From: Anaerolineae bacterium
Lineage (GTDB): Bacteria > Chloroflexota > Anaerolineae > Promineifilales > Promineifilaceae
Direction of reading: 5' to 3'
Assembly: GCA_023384355.1 (NCBI GenBank)
Contig: JAHDWL010000006.1
Coordinates: 48,923 to 112,922 of the forward strand
DNA: 64,000 bases
Shown here in pieces: positions 1 to 10,800 of this stretch (within the stretch, counting starts at the first letter, position 1; every line of letters begins with the position of its first letter). Made by a program: the position numbers and the translations under genes. Below the pieces are notes generated by a model. The model made no database searches. It was not told where the DNA came from and worked only from the letters and a program-made list of their open reading frames with translations.

Positions 1-234
1 GCGTCAGCCAATCCATCCTGTTGCGGACGGGACGTGGGGCGGCTCAGGAACAACTGCCGGCAGCGTCAGACCTTCCCGCTTTCCCGGTTTACGACACCCT
101 GGCCGGTGCGTTGAGCGCCCTAATTCCAACCCCGCCGTAAGGCATGCCGTAACCTTGGCTGTGTATCCTCTCAAATTGGTCTGCTTAGCTCCTCGAGGGC
201 TAACAATTTTGAATAGCAAGAGGTCGATCAAGCG

Positions 235-1212
235 ATGAAAGTATTAGTGACCGGCGGAGCCGGCTATATCGGCAGCATTACCGTAGAGCGACTAATCAAA
301 CATGGCGCCTCGGTGGTTGTCTTCGACAATCTCTATCAGGGCCATGAGGCGGCCGTCCACCCTGAGGCGACCTTCGTCCGTGGCGACCTTGCCGACAAGG
401 CAGCAATCGACGAAACATTAGCCCGCCACAAACCCGACGGCATTATGCACTTCGCTTCCTACACCCTGGTGGGCGAATCGTGGGAAAAGCCGTTCATGTA
501 CCTGCGCGACAACATCGTCAACGGTCTTAATCTGCTGGAGAGCGCCGTCGAACACGGCGTCCGTCGCTTCATCCTGTCGTCCACCGCCAACCTGTTCGAT
601 GACCCCGAAAGTGTGCCCATCCATGAGACTGAGCGCATCGTCCCCGGCAGCCCTTATGGCGAGTCGAAGAACCTCATGGAGCGTTATCTCTACTGGATGG
701 ATCGTGTCTATGGCCTGCGCTATGCCTGCCTGCGCTACTTCAACGCCTGCGGCGCGACTGAAGAACGCGGCGAACACCACGACCCGGAGACCCACCTTAT
801 CCCGCTGGTGCTCCAGGTGGCGCTCGGCCAGCGCGACAAGATCACCATCTTTGGCGACGACTATAACACGCCCGACGGCACGTGCGTGCGCGATTACATC
901 CACGTTGTCGACCTGGCCGAGGCCCATATCCTGGCTCTGAAAGCCATCGACGGCGGCAGCCGCAAATATAACCTCGGCAACGGCCGCGGCTTCAGCGTCA
1001 AGGAAGTCATCGAAACCGCCCGCCAGGTGACCGGCCACCCCATCCCGGCCGTCATCGGCCCGCGGCGACCCGGCGACCCCGACATCCTGATCGCGGGGAG
1101 CGATGCCATCGTGCGCGACCTCGGCTGGCAACGCCAGTATCCTGACCTGCGCCGGATCGTCGAGACGGCCTGGAACTGGCATCAGGCCAACCCCAACGGC
1201 TACAGCCACTAA
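235..1212 (+). CDS. galE: UDP-glucose 4-epimerase (GalE-like SDR)
   Basis: This is a 325-residue extended short-chain dehydrogenase that should interconvert UDP-glucose and UDP-galactose, or a related nucleotide sugar, in the cytoplasm. The N-terminal Rossmann glycine motif TGGAGYIG is at residues 6-13, the SST active-site segment is near residues 115-117, and the catalytic YGESK (Tyr/Lys) is near 141-145. Length and C-terminal substrate-binding region ([13 protein letters not shown]) fit GalE. The ATG at 235 follows an AGAGGT ribosome-binding site. It is the first gene of a same-strand run with the nucleotidyltransferase and glycosyltransferase, so it probably supplies a sugar donor for the surface polymer. 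Exact substrate is inferred; UDP-GlcNAc or UDP-xylose epimerase activity is possible. Confidence 0.9.
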   Translation: MKVLVTGGAGYIGSITVERLIKHGASVVVFDNLYQGHEAAVHPEATFVRGDLADKAAIDETLARHKPDGIMHFASYTLVGESWEKPFMYLRDNIVNGLNLLESAVEHGVRRFILSSTANLFDDPESVPIHETERIVPGSPYGESKNLMERYLYWMDRVYGLRYACLRYFNACGATEERGEHHDPETHLIPLVLQVALGQRDKITIFGDDYNTPDGTCVRDYIHVVDLAEAHILALKAIDGGSRKYNLGNGRGFSVKEVIETARQVTGHPIPAVIGPRRPGDPDILIAGSDAIVRDLGWQRQYPDLRRIVETAWNWHQANPNGYSH

Positions 1213-1236
1213 ATCAGGACACAGGGACAAGAGGCG

Positions 1237-2250
1237 ATGAAAGTAGTCGTTCTGATGGGCGGATATGGCACGCGGATGCGGCCACATTCCTGGAGCCGTC
1301 CCAAGCCGGTCATGCAGGTTGCCGGCAACACCGTCATCGGTCATATCCTCGACCGGCTGGCCGACGTAACGACTGGGGAAGTCATCCTGGTAGTCGGGTA
1401 TAAGGGCGAGCAGATCGAGCGCTGGGTGCGCGAGCACTACAATCATCTGGATTTGCGCTTCGTCTACCAGCACGAGCCGCTGGGGCAGGCCCACGCCCTG
1501 TGGCTTTGCCGCGAATTTCTGGACGAGGGTGAGGTCATCGTCCTGTTGGGCGATATCATCATCGAGGCTGATTTTGCCCACATCGCCACAGATGCCGCCC
1601 ACGATGCCGACGCCGTCTTCCAGACCATGACAATTGACGACCCCAGCCAATTCGGCTGCCTCACGGTCGATTCCAGAGGGTTCGTCGATCGAATTGTGGA
1701 GAAACCAAAGGCCGGCAGCTATCGTCTGGCGCTGGCCGGCGTCTACTGGTTCCGCGACGCCCAAAAGCTGTGGCGCACCCTCGACCAGACCCTCAAATCC
1801 GGTCGCCAAACCAACGGCGAATACTTCCTCGCTGATACGTTCCAGATCATGCTGGAGCGCGGGGACCGGATCGGCGTGCAGCCCATTCGCTCCATCGTCG
1901 ATGTCGGCTCGCCGGCCAACCGGCTGGCCGCGAACCAGGCTCTGTTGGAACGGTCCGGCGATGAGCCGATCGGCAACCCGCCGCCCGGCGTGGCGATCAT
2001 CCCGCCCGTCTATGTCCATCCGACGGCCGCCATCGAGCAATCGGTTATTGGTCCACACGCGACCATCGGCCCTGGCGCGCGGGTGCGGCGGTCAGTCGTT
2101 GCCGACAGCATCATCGATCCGGGCGCGACCGTCACCGGCTGTATCCTGCGCGGCTCGGTCATCGGCGCGAACGCCGTCGTCGACGGCGCCGCACAGTCGC
2201 TCATCCTCGGCGATGACAGCCGTATGACATCCATCGTCGAGGCGGCATAG
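1237..2250 (+). CDS. Sugar-1-phosphate nucleotidyltransferase with left-handed beta-helix tail
   Basis: The N-terminal half (about residues 1-235) is a nucleotidyltransferase fold with the signature GGYGTRMRP at residues 8-16 followed by SRPKPVM, which binds the NTP and metal. Residues 255-330 carry hexapeptide-like repeats (for example VYVHPTAAIEQSVIG) typical of a left-handed beta-helix. This layout matches glucose-1-phosphate thymidylyltransferase-like and mannose-1-phosphate guanylyltransferase-like enzymes that activate a sugar phosphate. It starts 24 bases after the epimerase and ends 4 bases before the glycosyltransferase, so the three genes look co-transcribed. The nucleotide and sugar specificity cannot be read from sequence alone. 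Confidence 0.85.
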   Translation: MKVVVLMGGYGTRMRPHSWSRPKPVMQVAGNTVIGHILDRLADVTTGEVILVVGYKGEQIERWVREHYNHLDLRFVYQHEPLGQAHALWLCREFLDEGEVIVLLGDIIIEADFAHIATDAAHDADAVFQTMTIDDPSQFGCLTVDSRGFVDRIVEKPKAGSYRLALAGVYWFRDAQKLWRTLDQTLKSGRQTNGEYFLADTFQIMLERGDRIGVQPIRSIVDVGSPANRLAANQALLERSGDEPIGNPPPGVAIIPPVYVHPTAAIEQSVIGPHATIGPGARVRRSVVADSIIDPGATVTGCILRGSVIGANAVVDGAAQSLILGDDSRMTSIVEAA

Positions 2251-2254
2251 CGGC

Positions 2255-3451
2255 ATGAAAATCCTCTACATCTGGTTCTACTCGCGCAGCTTCCCCGACT
2301 ACCCCAAGGTGGCCGCCGTGTTGCGCGAGCGGGGTCATGAGGCCTGGGTCGCCAACTACGACGATGCCGGAGATATCGTCTGGTATCGCGGGGATGAGCT
2401 GCAGGCGCGAGTTCAGGGGCCGGGCAAGACGCCCCGTTCGGTGGCCCGCATCCCTGTCTTGCGCTCGCTCTGGCACTGGTTCGCCTTTGTGCGCTTCATG
2501 CTGCGGCTGCGTGGCTTTTTCCGGCGCGAGAATGCCGATGTCGTCCACGTCTGCCCCAATGCCGCGCGTATGGTATGGTTGCTGCCCCTGGGCATGCCGC
2601 GCCACATGCGCTTCGTCATAGACTACCGCCAGATTGCCCAGCGCGAGGGGCGCGGTGTCATCGGCCGCCTGAAGAGCGGTTTCGCCAACAGCCTGCGCGT
2701 GCTCTACTGCCGCGTCTTCTACGACCGGGCTACCTTCCTCCATGCCCTCGGCGCGGAAAAGGTGCTTGGCCCGCAATGGCGGAAGTGGGCCGAGGTGGTG
2801 CCGTTGGCCGTGGATGATCCATTCCTGCGCCTGCCCAACGACTGGACCCGTGATGCCGGCGTGCCTGTAACGTTCCTCTACCTGGGGTCAATCGCCCGCA
2901 TCCGCAAGCTGGAGCAGATCATGGCTGCCGCCCGGCAGGTTTCCACCATTACCGACAATTTCCGGCTCGATTTTATTGGCCCCGACGTGGCCGACGGTTA
3001 TTATCATGAGTTGGTGAAAGAAATGGGCCTGACCCGATTCGTCCGCATACTTCCACCTGTCCCGTATGACCGTGTGCCGCAAACCGTCACTACCTATGAT
3101 ATAGCGTTGACCATCGTTCCCGAAAGCCCGTCCGATTGGCAATACCAGCCAACTATCAAGGGCATCGAATACCGCGCCCTGGGCATGCCGGTCATCGCCA
3201 CCGATTTCGCGCCCAATCGCGAGTTGGTGAAAAACGCGGTCAACGGTCTTCTGGTGATCAATACGCCCGACAGCATAGCCGCGGCCATGCTGCGCTTCAT
3301 TTGCGAGCCGGCCTTCCTGGAACAGGTCCGCGCCGACGCCGGAGCCATGCGCGACGGGCTTACCTGGAATGAAGTTGCTACACAATATATGGACATCTAT
3401 AAAGCGCTCCGGGATGAGCGGCCGGCGGCACTTGTCGCCCTGCCGGACTAA
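2255..3451 (+). CDS. Family 4 glycosyltransferase
   Basis: This 398-residue GT-B protein opens with MKILYIWFYSRSFPDYPKV, a beginning typical of GT4 donors/acceptor Rossmann domains. The C-terminal half contains TFLYLGSIARIRKLEQI and, near residue 310, the donor-binding segment KGIEYRALGMPVIATDF, which replaces the classic E-x7-E motif of retaining GT4 enzymes. It should transfer a nucleotide-activated sugar to a growing lipid-linked glycan at the inner face of the membrane. It begins 4 bases after the nucleotidyltransferase stop, consistent with translational coupling, and is followed by the flippase. Donor and acceptor are unknown. Confidence 0.87.
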   Translation: MKILYIWFYSRSFPDYPKVAAVLRERGHEAWVANYDDAGDIVWYRGDELQARVQGPGKTPRSVARIPVLRSLWHWFAFVRFMLRLRGFFRRENADVVHVCPNAARMVWLLPLGMPRHMRFVIDYRQIAQREGRGVIGRLKSGFANSLRVLYCRVFYDRATFLHALGAEKVLGPQWRKWAEVVPLAVDDPFLRLPNDWTRDAGVPVTFLYLGSIARIRKLEQIMAAARQVSTITDNFRLDFIGPDVADGYYHELVKEMGLTRFVRILPPVPYDRVPQTVTTYDIALTIVPESPSDWQYQPTIKGIEYRALGMPVIATDFAPNRELVKNAVNGLLVINTPDSIAAAMLRFICEPAFLEQVRADAGAMRDGLTWNEVATQYMDIYKALRDERPAALVALPD

Positions 3452-3491
3452 CCCGACCGCGTTTCCAGACAGGATTTGTTGAGGAACTGCT

Positions 3492-5034
3492 GTGGATAAC
3501 CTGAAGGTCAGGGCCGCCCGTGGCGGCATATACATGGCCACTATTTCATTCACGCTGCGGCCCATTTCGATGGGGCTGGCGATCATACTGGCGCGCCTGC
3601 TTGCCCCCGCAGACTTCGGTTTGCTGGCCTTGTCCATGATTCTGGTCAATGCGGCCAACTACTTCACTGACCTTGGCATGCGGCCGGCTGTTGTGCAAAC
3701 GCGCGAAGATATCCATAAGGTCGCCCATTACGCCTTCGTCATTGTGCTGGCGGCCAGCGCTGCTTTCACTGGCGCTTCCATCCTGTTGGCCAAGCCATTT
3801 GCCCAGGCTTTGGGCGGCGGTACGGAACTCGTGCCGGTCATTCGCTGGATGTCCCTTTACGTGACCCTTGACGGGATTTGGGTAATCCCTGAAGCGCTCC
3901 TCCGTCGAGAGCTTAGATTCAAACAACTGGGCCTGGCCCAGATACCGGCTGAGCTGGCCTCCACGATCATTGCCATCCCGCTGGCGATGATGGGCTTCGG
4001 AGTCTGGAGTCTGGTAGCCGGCCAATTGCTGGGGCAGGTCACTCGTATATTGCTGACCTGGTGGTTTGCACGTCGAATGATACCGATCTGGTTGCGCCCG
4101 AAGAAGTGGGACAAAGAGATCGTCCGGGGCATGTTCCGTTACGGCATACCCAGTATGGCCTCGGGATTGACCAAGTATGTCCAGAACCAGATCGACACCC
4201 TGCTGGTCGGCCGCCGCCTCGGGCCGACGTCTGTCGGCATCTACAGCAAGGCGTTCAGCCTGACGACCCGCCTGGCCGATATGCTGACGACCTCCCTGTT
4301 TGGGAATGTGCTTTTCCCGTCATATGCCAGGATGCAGGACGACAAGCCTCGCCTGACGCGCGCCTATCTGACGAGCACCAAGCTGGTCATCTTCATCATT
4401 ATGCCCGTCGCTGTAGGCCTGGCCGTTACCGCGCCGATTTTGGTGCCGGTGCCAGAACTGGTTGGCAATGATCCCCATCTGGGAGATCTTCTCGCTGTAT
4501 ACCCTCACCCGTCCGATCTCAACCAATTCAGCGCCGCTCTTCGCGGCCGTTGGCCAGCCGCGGCGTAATCTGACGGCCAGCCTGGTGCTGATTGGCGTGA
4601 TGGTCCCCTTGTTGCTGGTCCTCATCGGCCCCTACGGAGCCACCGGCGCAGCGTTAGCCGTATCATTGGCGAACCTGATCGCCATGCTGTTCAACGTATT
4701 CCAGGTGAACCAGATATTGCCCGGCACCGCCCGGAAGACCTTTGTGCAGAGTTTGCCTTTTGTGCTGGCTGGTGGTCTTATGGCCCTGACCGTGGAACTC
4801 ATCGAAGACCCGATCATCAATCTGGCCGGCGGCGCCAACATCATGGCGTTGGCCATCCTGATCGTCGTGGCCGCGGTTGTCTATATAGGCGTGGTCGTGG
4901 CGGTGCAACGACAACTGATCATCGATTTGATCGATCTGTCTATCAAGGCACTGGCAATTGAGCAGCGCTGGCCAGGGCTGGTTCCGGCCCGCCTGCGAAC
5001 CGACAAACAACAGACCTCAATTAACGAACAGTAA
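3492..5034 (+). pseudogene. Wzx/MOP-family polysaccharide flippase, frameshifted
   Basis: Two overlapping reading frames together encode one flippase of about 513 residues. The first part (GTG start at 3492 after GAGGAAC) covers residues typical of oligosaccharide flippases, such as GLAIILARLLAPADFGLLAL and GRRLGPTSVGIYSKAFSLT. It loses homology around 4450 and stops at 4568. The second frame resumes with QNWLAMIPIWEIF from about 4453 and runs through the remaining membrane helices to 5034. One extra base (or two missing) near 4450-4453 restores a continuous protein. The intact product would flip lipid-linked repeat units across the membrane and fits the neighbouring glycan genes. This may be a true pseudogene, a programmed shift or an assembly error; no slippery run is obvious. 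Confidence 0.8.
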
Positions 5035-5287
5035 GCAATCGCCACCCTGGCGCAAAACGGCACAGCCTTCCTGATATACTTCGTTTCGAGCAAAAGGGTT
5101 TCAGTCAATAAAACGAATAATCGGATAGACCTTCATGGTCGTCGCCGGGCCGATTCCTGGTGACGGCTTTGAGTTGGGTCTTAAAAGGAGCCTTGGCACG
5201 TGAAAAATCCGCAAAGGCCGTTACCCGTAAGAAAAGTTGTAAGTGTGGCACTTTACCGTAGATAAAGCGAAGGAGTAAGGGCACAAA

Positions 5288-7804
5288 ATGAAATATCTCA
5301 GGACAACCCTGTTCGTGCTGGCAGTCGTTCTGCTATTGTCGGCATCACCAACTTTCTTGCTGGCCGGTTCGACATTTCAGACCGGTGACGAGCCTGTTGC
5401 GCCACCTCTGGCGCCGGAAATGCTGGACACCTCGATCCCCCCGATGGAGGGGGGCGCTCCCTATCCGTTCCCCATTGTCGCTTACGACGGCCCATTGGCG
5501 CCCGCCACCCCCGCCGCTACCGATGCCCCCGCCATTACTGTCTGGAACGGCAATAATCAGACATTCGGCCAATTGGGCACGCCCCAGCAATGGATCAACA
5601 TCCTCGGCAATGTGACCGGGGCTACAACGTTAACCTATTCGCTGAACGGCGGCTTGCAAAGATCTTTAAGTATTGGCTCCGATGGTACCCGGCTCTATGG
5701 CGCGGGAGATTTCAACATCGAACTGGACTACTCGACCCTGAAGGTGTTGCCCGAGACGAACACCGTCACCATCGTGGCCGCCAATGGTGCTGCCACTGAC
5801 GTCGAGGTAGTCACTGTCAGCTACCAGCCGATTATCCCGTCACTTCCCTCCACTACCGACTGGAGCGTCCTGCCTTCTGTTCAGGCCGGGGCGCAGGCCG
5901 TCGATGGCCAATGGAGTATCAACGGTGGCAAGGTCGGCCCCACAGTGCCCGGCTACGACAGGTTGCTGGCAATCGGCGACATGAGCTGGAAGGACTACGA
6001 GGTGACTGTTCCCATCACCGTTCATTCGCTCAACACCAACGATCTCAGCAATTCAGCCGGTGTGGGCCTGATCGCTCGCTGGCGCGGCCACTTTCAGGTC
6101 GGCTCTGAACAGCCGGCCGCCGGCTGGCGAAAGCTGGGCACGTTGACCTGGTTCCGCTGGAACCAGGCCCAGGAAGGTGCCTGGGAAATGCGCGGCAACG
6201 GCGGTTCTTATCTCGTTCAATCCACCCAAAAACCGCTTGAATTCGGCAAGACCTACATCTTCAAGCTCAGCGTTCAATCTTCGACCCTGCAAGGCGAGCC
6301 ATCCACCTACCGCTTCAAGGTCTGGGAATCAGGTCAGCCGGAGCCGATGCAATGGTTCATGAAATCTGTCGGCTCGCTGAACGAGCCGGATACCGGTTCG
6401 CTGCTGCTGGTGGCCCATCAGGCCATGGTCAGCTTCGGCAACGTCACCGTTAAGCCGATCCAGAACAAGACTTTCACCATTCAGGTCGATCAACCGGCCA
6501 ACGGCACGATCTCTGTAGAACCGGAAGAGGCTGATGGCCTGTACGATTACGGCCAGACGGTCGAGATTCGCGCCCAGGGCACGGGCAATTACGTCCTGAA
6601 AAACTGGACGTTTGACTTTTCCGGCAACGAGAACCCGCTCGTCTTCGACATCGGCGGAAACGTCAAGGTCGGTGCGGTCATGGAAGTGGGCGAAAAACCC
6701 AAATTAACCGTGACCACTGTGGGCAGCGGCAAGGTAACCGTCAGTCCTTTGAGGGCGAACAACATCTATTTCTACGGTGAGGAAGTCACAATGACGCCCC
6801 AGCCAAACCCCGGCTCGATCTTTGCCGGGTGGAGCGGCGATCTGACCGGGGCGGAAAATCCGGCGGTTATCGTGATGGACAGGACGAAGACCATCACCGC
6901 CAACTTCATCACCGCCGATGCCACCTCCCCCGTCTCTGACGACTTCACCGCCTGCGCGCTGGATACCTCCTTGTGGACGTTCATCAACCCGGTCGGCGAC
7001 GGATCATACGAGATGAACGGCACTCAGCTGCGTCTGATCGTGCCCGCCGGCCCCTCCCACAATATCTGGGAAAACGGCAACCGCTCCGTGCGGGTCATGC
7101 AGCCGACGAAAAACGTCAATTTCGAGATCATCACCAAGTTCGACTCGGTGGTCACCCAGCGTTATCAGATGCAGGGCGTCCTGGTCGAGCAAAGTTCAAG
7201 CGACTATCTGCGCTTCGAAACCCATCACGACGGCACTCATGTCAAGCTCTACGTCGCCCGTTTCAAGAACGGTAACCCATCGGCGGTGATCAATAACGTC
7301 TTCCTGACCTCCACCCCGGCCTACATGCGCATCACCCGCGCCGGCCCGACATGGGGTGTTTCCTACTCTTACGACGGCAGCGAATGGTTAGCCGCCGGCA
7401 GTTTCAATTTTGATATGACCGTGACTCAAACCGGCGTATTTGGGGGTAACCACGCGACCGCTTCTGCCCCAGCCCACACCGCCGTTGTCGATTACTTCTT
7501 CAACAGCGCCTCGCCGATTGAGCCACAGGATGGCTCCACTGCCTCCTTTAAGGTGAATGTTACCAAGGTTGGTCAGGGCAATGTGACGCTCAACCCCTCA
7601 AAAGCCGGCTATGCCTGCGGGGAAAAGGTGACGCTGACGGCCGTGCCCGCCAACGGCTGGAGATTTAGCGGCTGGAGCGGCGACCTGAGCGGCAGCGGAG
7701 TCACCCAGCAGCTTGTCATTTCGCGCAACCATCAGGTTACGGCGTCTTTTGTTGTCGGGCCAACTGAATACAAAATTTATCTGCCCATCAGTATCAAACA
7801 ATAG
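5288..7804 (+). CDS. Secreted B-repeat / DUF1349-like surface protein (type A, short)
   Basis: 838 residues with a signal peptide (1-27, cut after LLAG). Domains in order: an Ig-like module at about 80-180, a lectin-like beta-sandwich at about 190-392 (YDRLLAIGDMSWKDYEVTV), two InlB-like B-repeats at about 396-540 (GWSGDLTGAENP is the hallmark), a DUF1349/concanavalin-like domain at about 549-750, one B-repeat at 754-820, and the tail YKIYLPISIKQ. The mature protein has only two Cys, C556 at the start of the DUF1349-like domain and C777 in the following B-repeat. No catalytic motif was recognised, so an adhesive or matrix role is inferred. The N-terminal half is paralogous to that of the gene at 13101. 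It starts with ATG after GAAGGAG. Confidence 0.88.
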   Translation: MKYLRTTLFVLAVVLLLSASPTFLLAGSTFQTGDEPVAPPLAPEMLDTSIPPMEGGAPYPFPIVAYDGPLAPATPAATDAPAITVWNGNNQTFGQLGTPQQWINILGNVTGATTLTYSLNGGLQRSLSIGSDGTRLYGAGDFNIELDYSTLKVLPETNTVTIVAANGAATDVEVVTVSYQPIIPSLPSTTDWSVLPSVQAGAQAVDGQWSINGGKVGPTVPGYDRLLAIGDMSWKDYEVTVPITVHSLNTNDLSNSAGVGLIARWRGHFQVGSEQPAAGWRKLGTLTWFRWNQAQEGAWEMRGNGGSYLVQSTQKPLEFGKTYIFKLSVQSSTLQGEPSTYRFKVWESGQPEPMQWFMKSVGSLNEPDTGSLLLVAHQAMVSFGNVTVKPIQNKTFTIQVDQPANGTISVEPEEADGLYDYGQTVEIRAQGTGNYVLKNWTFDFSGNENPLVFDIGGNVKVGAVMEVGEKPKLTVTTVGSGKVTVSPLRANNIYFYGEEVTMTPQPNPGSIFAGWSGDLTGAENPAVIVMDRTKTITANFITADATSPVSDDFTACALDTSLWTFINPVGDGSYEMNGTQLRLIVPAGPSHNIWENGNRSVRVMQPTKNVNFEIITKFDSVVTQRYQMQGVLVEQSSSDYLRFETHHDGTHVKLYVARFKNGNPSAVINNVFLTSTPAYMRITRAGPTWGVSYSYDGSEWLAAGSFNFDMTVTQTGVFGGNHATASAPAHTAVVDYFFNSASPIEPQDGSTASFKVNVTKVGQGNVTLNPSKAGYACGEKVTLTAVPANGWRFSGWSGDLSGSGVTQQLVISRNHQVTASFVVGPTEYKIYLPISIKQ

Positions 7805-7891
7805 AACAAAGGAATGTTTCTGACGCCCGGCTCAGGCATGATGAGAACACGTACCCAGGCATGACGAGACGTAGTTTGAAGAGGATGTAGA

Positions 7892-10800
7892 ATGAAGAGT
7901 ATTAAAGGATTGGCATTGATGGCACTTATGCTGGGGCTGATCGTCGGCCTCGGGCGCGTTCCGGTGGCGGAAGCCGGCATCTGGAACGCCGATGAAGAGG
8001 TTACCTATAAGGAATACTGGATTCCCCACACCCAGTTCACCGCCGGGTGCACCGAGGATGGCCAGCCCATTTCTCCCGGCGGCTCGTGGTATTCCGAGCC
8101 GGAGTCGCTGACCAAGTGCCCCAAAACGATGTTACTGAACATCCCCGACGATATCTCCGGCGCGCTTAAGGCCGAGGTCTACGTTGATATATGGCGCGGG
8201 TACGATACCATCAGCCCCCGCCTGCGTATCAATAACGGCGCGACCATCTACCAGCCACCTGTCGCTTATGACTGGAGCCGCACGCCCTGGGTCTTCGAAG
8301 TCCCGCTCGCCAGCCTTGCTCAAGGAACCAACTCGTTCCTGTTTTGGGCCGCCGGTTCGCGTTACCATATCCATGACGTGGGTGTGCGTGTCTATTATGA
8401 CGCCACCCATCCCCTCGTCGGCGGAGGTGTCTCACCGGATGTCACCGCGCCGACCGGTCACCTGGTGAGCATCAAGTCGGGCGACCCGGGATCTGTGGTC
8501 ATCCCGGCCATGGACGGCGGCCAGCTGATGGTCAACAGCGATTTGTTGACGCTGGAAGCCCAGGTAGACATGCCCACCGACAGCACCTGGGTCGAGTTCC
8601 ACGCCTACTACGACGGCTATGATGATGATAACGACGGCCTGCGTCGCGACTGGCATAACGTAGGCCACAACAACTGGTTCCCCGGCGGAAAACCGGGAAC
8701 GGACGTCCCGAAATTCGGCGGCGTCATCAACCATATCGGTAGCGTTAAGCCGGACGCCTCCGGCAAGGCGACAATCAACTGGTCGCTGCCCCATATCGTC
8801 AATCAGTCCGGTGTTCGCTTCAAGATTCGCCTCATCGATGCCAGCGGCAATGCCCGAGAGGGTGCCGGCGGCGTCACGCCGGATTACTCGCTGGTGCGCA
8901 ATTTTCCGGTAGTCTATTACACCATGCCCGGCTTCGATGACTTTGGCCTCCACATGGATGGCCTGCGGCCGGATATTGTCTCCTATACCTTCCCGCTGCC
9001 GGATGATATCGATATGGGCGCCTACAATCAGGCGTACCTGGTCGGCATGTACTGGCGGCGGCCGAAGTTCTCCATTAACGGCTCCTCCGCCCAGCCAATC
9101 AGGCAAGGCGGCGATGACTGGGAACTGGGCGTGCGCCAGTTCAGCAAGTCGCTGCTCACGCCGGGCAACAATCGGATCGACTTTCTCTACTCCGGCAGCG
9201 GCCAGGGACAATTTATCGAGCATCCCGGCCCCATGATAGTCCTGAGAGGGAACAGCACGAATACACCGGACACGACCGGCCCGTATGTAATCAGTCGCAC
9301 GCCGACCCCCAACAGCGTTAATGTTGACGTCTTTTCTCCCGTCTCTTTCCGTCTGGGAGACATCGGCGTAGGCATCGACAGTCAGAGCATCATTATGTCC
9401 GTCGACAATGTGCTCGTTGAGCCGGTGTTGACCGGGGCTTATAACAACCTGACGGTGACATTTGAGCACGAAACGCCCTTCCCGCCCCTGGCGACCATTC
9501 CGGTAACCATCTACGCCTGCGATCTGTTCAATAACTGCATGACCTCGGCCGAGGAGTTCTCATTCACGACCGAGCCGCCGGATACGACCCCGCCAATCAT
9601 ATCCAACATCAACGTGCTGACGACGGAGAACACCGCCACAATCACGTGGCTGACCGACGAAGGCGCCACCAGTCTGATCGATTACGGTTTGACGCCTGCT
9701 TATGACACAACGGTAAGCGACAACGAACTCGTCAAACAGCACACCATCGAGCTGACTAATCTGACGCCTCTGACTACCTACAACTTCCGGATTACTTCCG
9801 CCGACTACAGCAACAACACGGCCACCACAACCAACCTGGTCTTCACCACGAAGAGAGTGCCGGGCGCCATCGTATCCGACGATTTCAGCAGTTGCACGCT
9901 CGATACTTCGGTGTGGTCGTTCATCAATCCCAAAAATGATGCCGCACTGAACCTTACCGGCAGCGAGGCACAGATCTTCGTGCCGTCCGGCTCCAGCCAC
10001 GACCTGTGGAAATCGGGTCTGCTGGCTCCCCGTCTGACGCAATATGTCACGAATCAGGACAATTTCGGCGTCGAGGTCAAGTTCGACTCGCCTGTCAGCA
10101 AGCGAGCCCAGTCAATGGGCGTGTTCATCAAACAGGATGACGGCAACTGGCTCCGGTTTAATTACCAGAACGACGGCGTCGGTCTCAACAGCCTGGTGGC
10201 CGTTAACAGCAACAAGGGCAACCCGGCCCTGGTTTTCTCCACTCCGGTGACGATGGGCAGCAGCGCCTACATGCGGATCAACCGGATCGGCGGCACTATC
10301 TGGAACCTCGAATATTCGATGGACGGCACAAACTGGTCATTCGCCACGACCCTGACCCGGACGTTGAACATGACCGAGATTGGGCCGTATGTCGGTAATA
10401 CGAGCCAAAACCCCGAATTCACCGGCATCATCGACTACTTCGAAAACCTGGCCGCCCCGCTCAGCGGGAACGAAGCCCCCCTGCAACTCAACGTGCACAT
10501 GGACGGCGTCGGCACGGTGACGCGCGTTCCTGACAAGCCAAGCTATCTGTGCGGTGAGACGGTATCCGTGACCGCGGCCGTAAACAACCCCGACTGGACG
10601 TTTGCCGGATGGAGCGGGGCGATCAACAGCACCAACGCGACGGAATCCATCACCCTGTACAAGACGGAAGATGTCACCGCAACCTTCACCAACGATCACC
10701 AGTATCTTCTGAACATCAATGTCGTCAGCCAAGGCAACGGTGTCGGCGGCGAGGTTCTGGTTGACCCCGACCAGGGCAGCTATCTTTACGGCACTCCGGT

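Noticed and set aside
418..2058. A 546-residue minus-strand open frame over the epimerase and nucleotidyltransferase genes
   Set aside because: Antisense to two clear enzymes and made of Asp/Val/Gly/Arg-rich sequence without domains.
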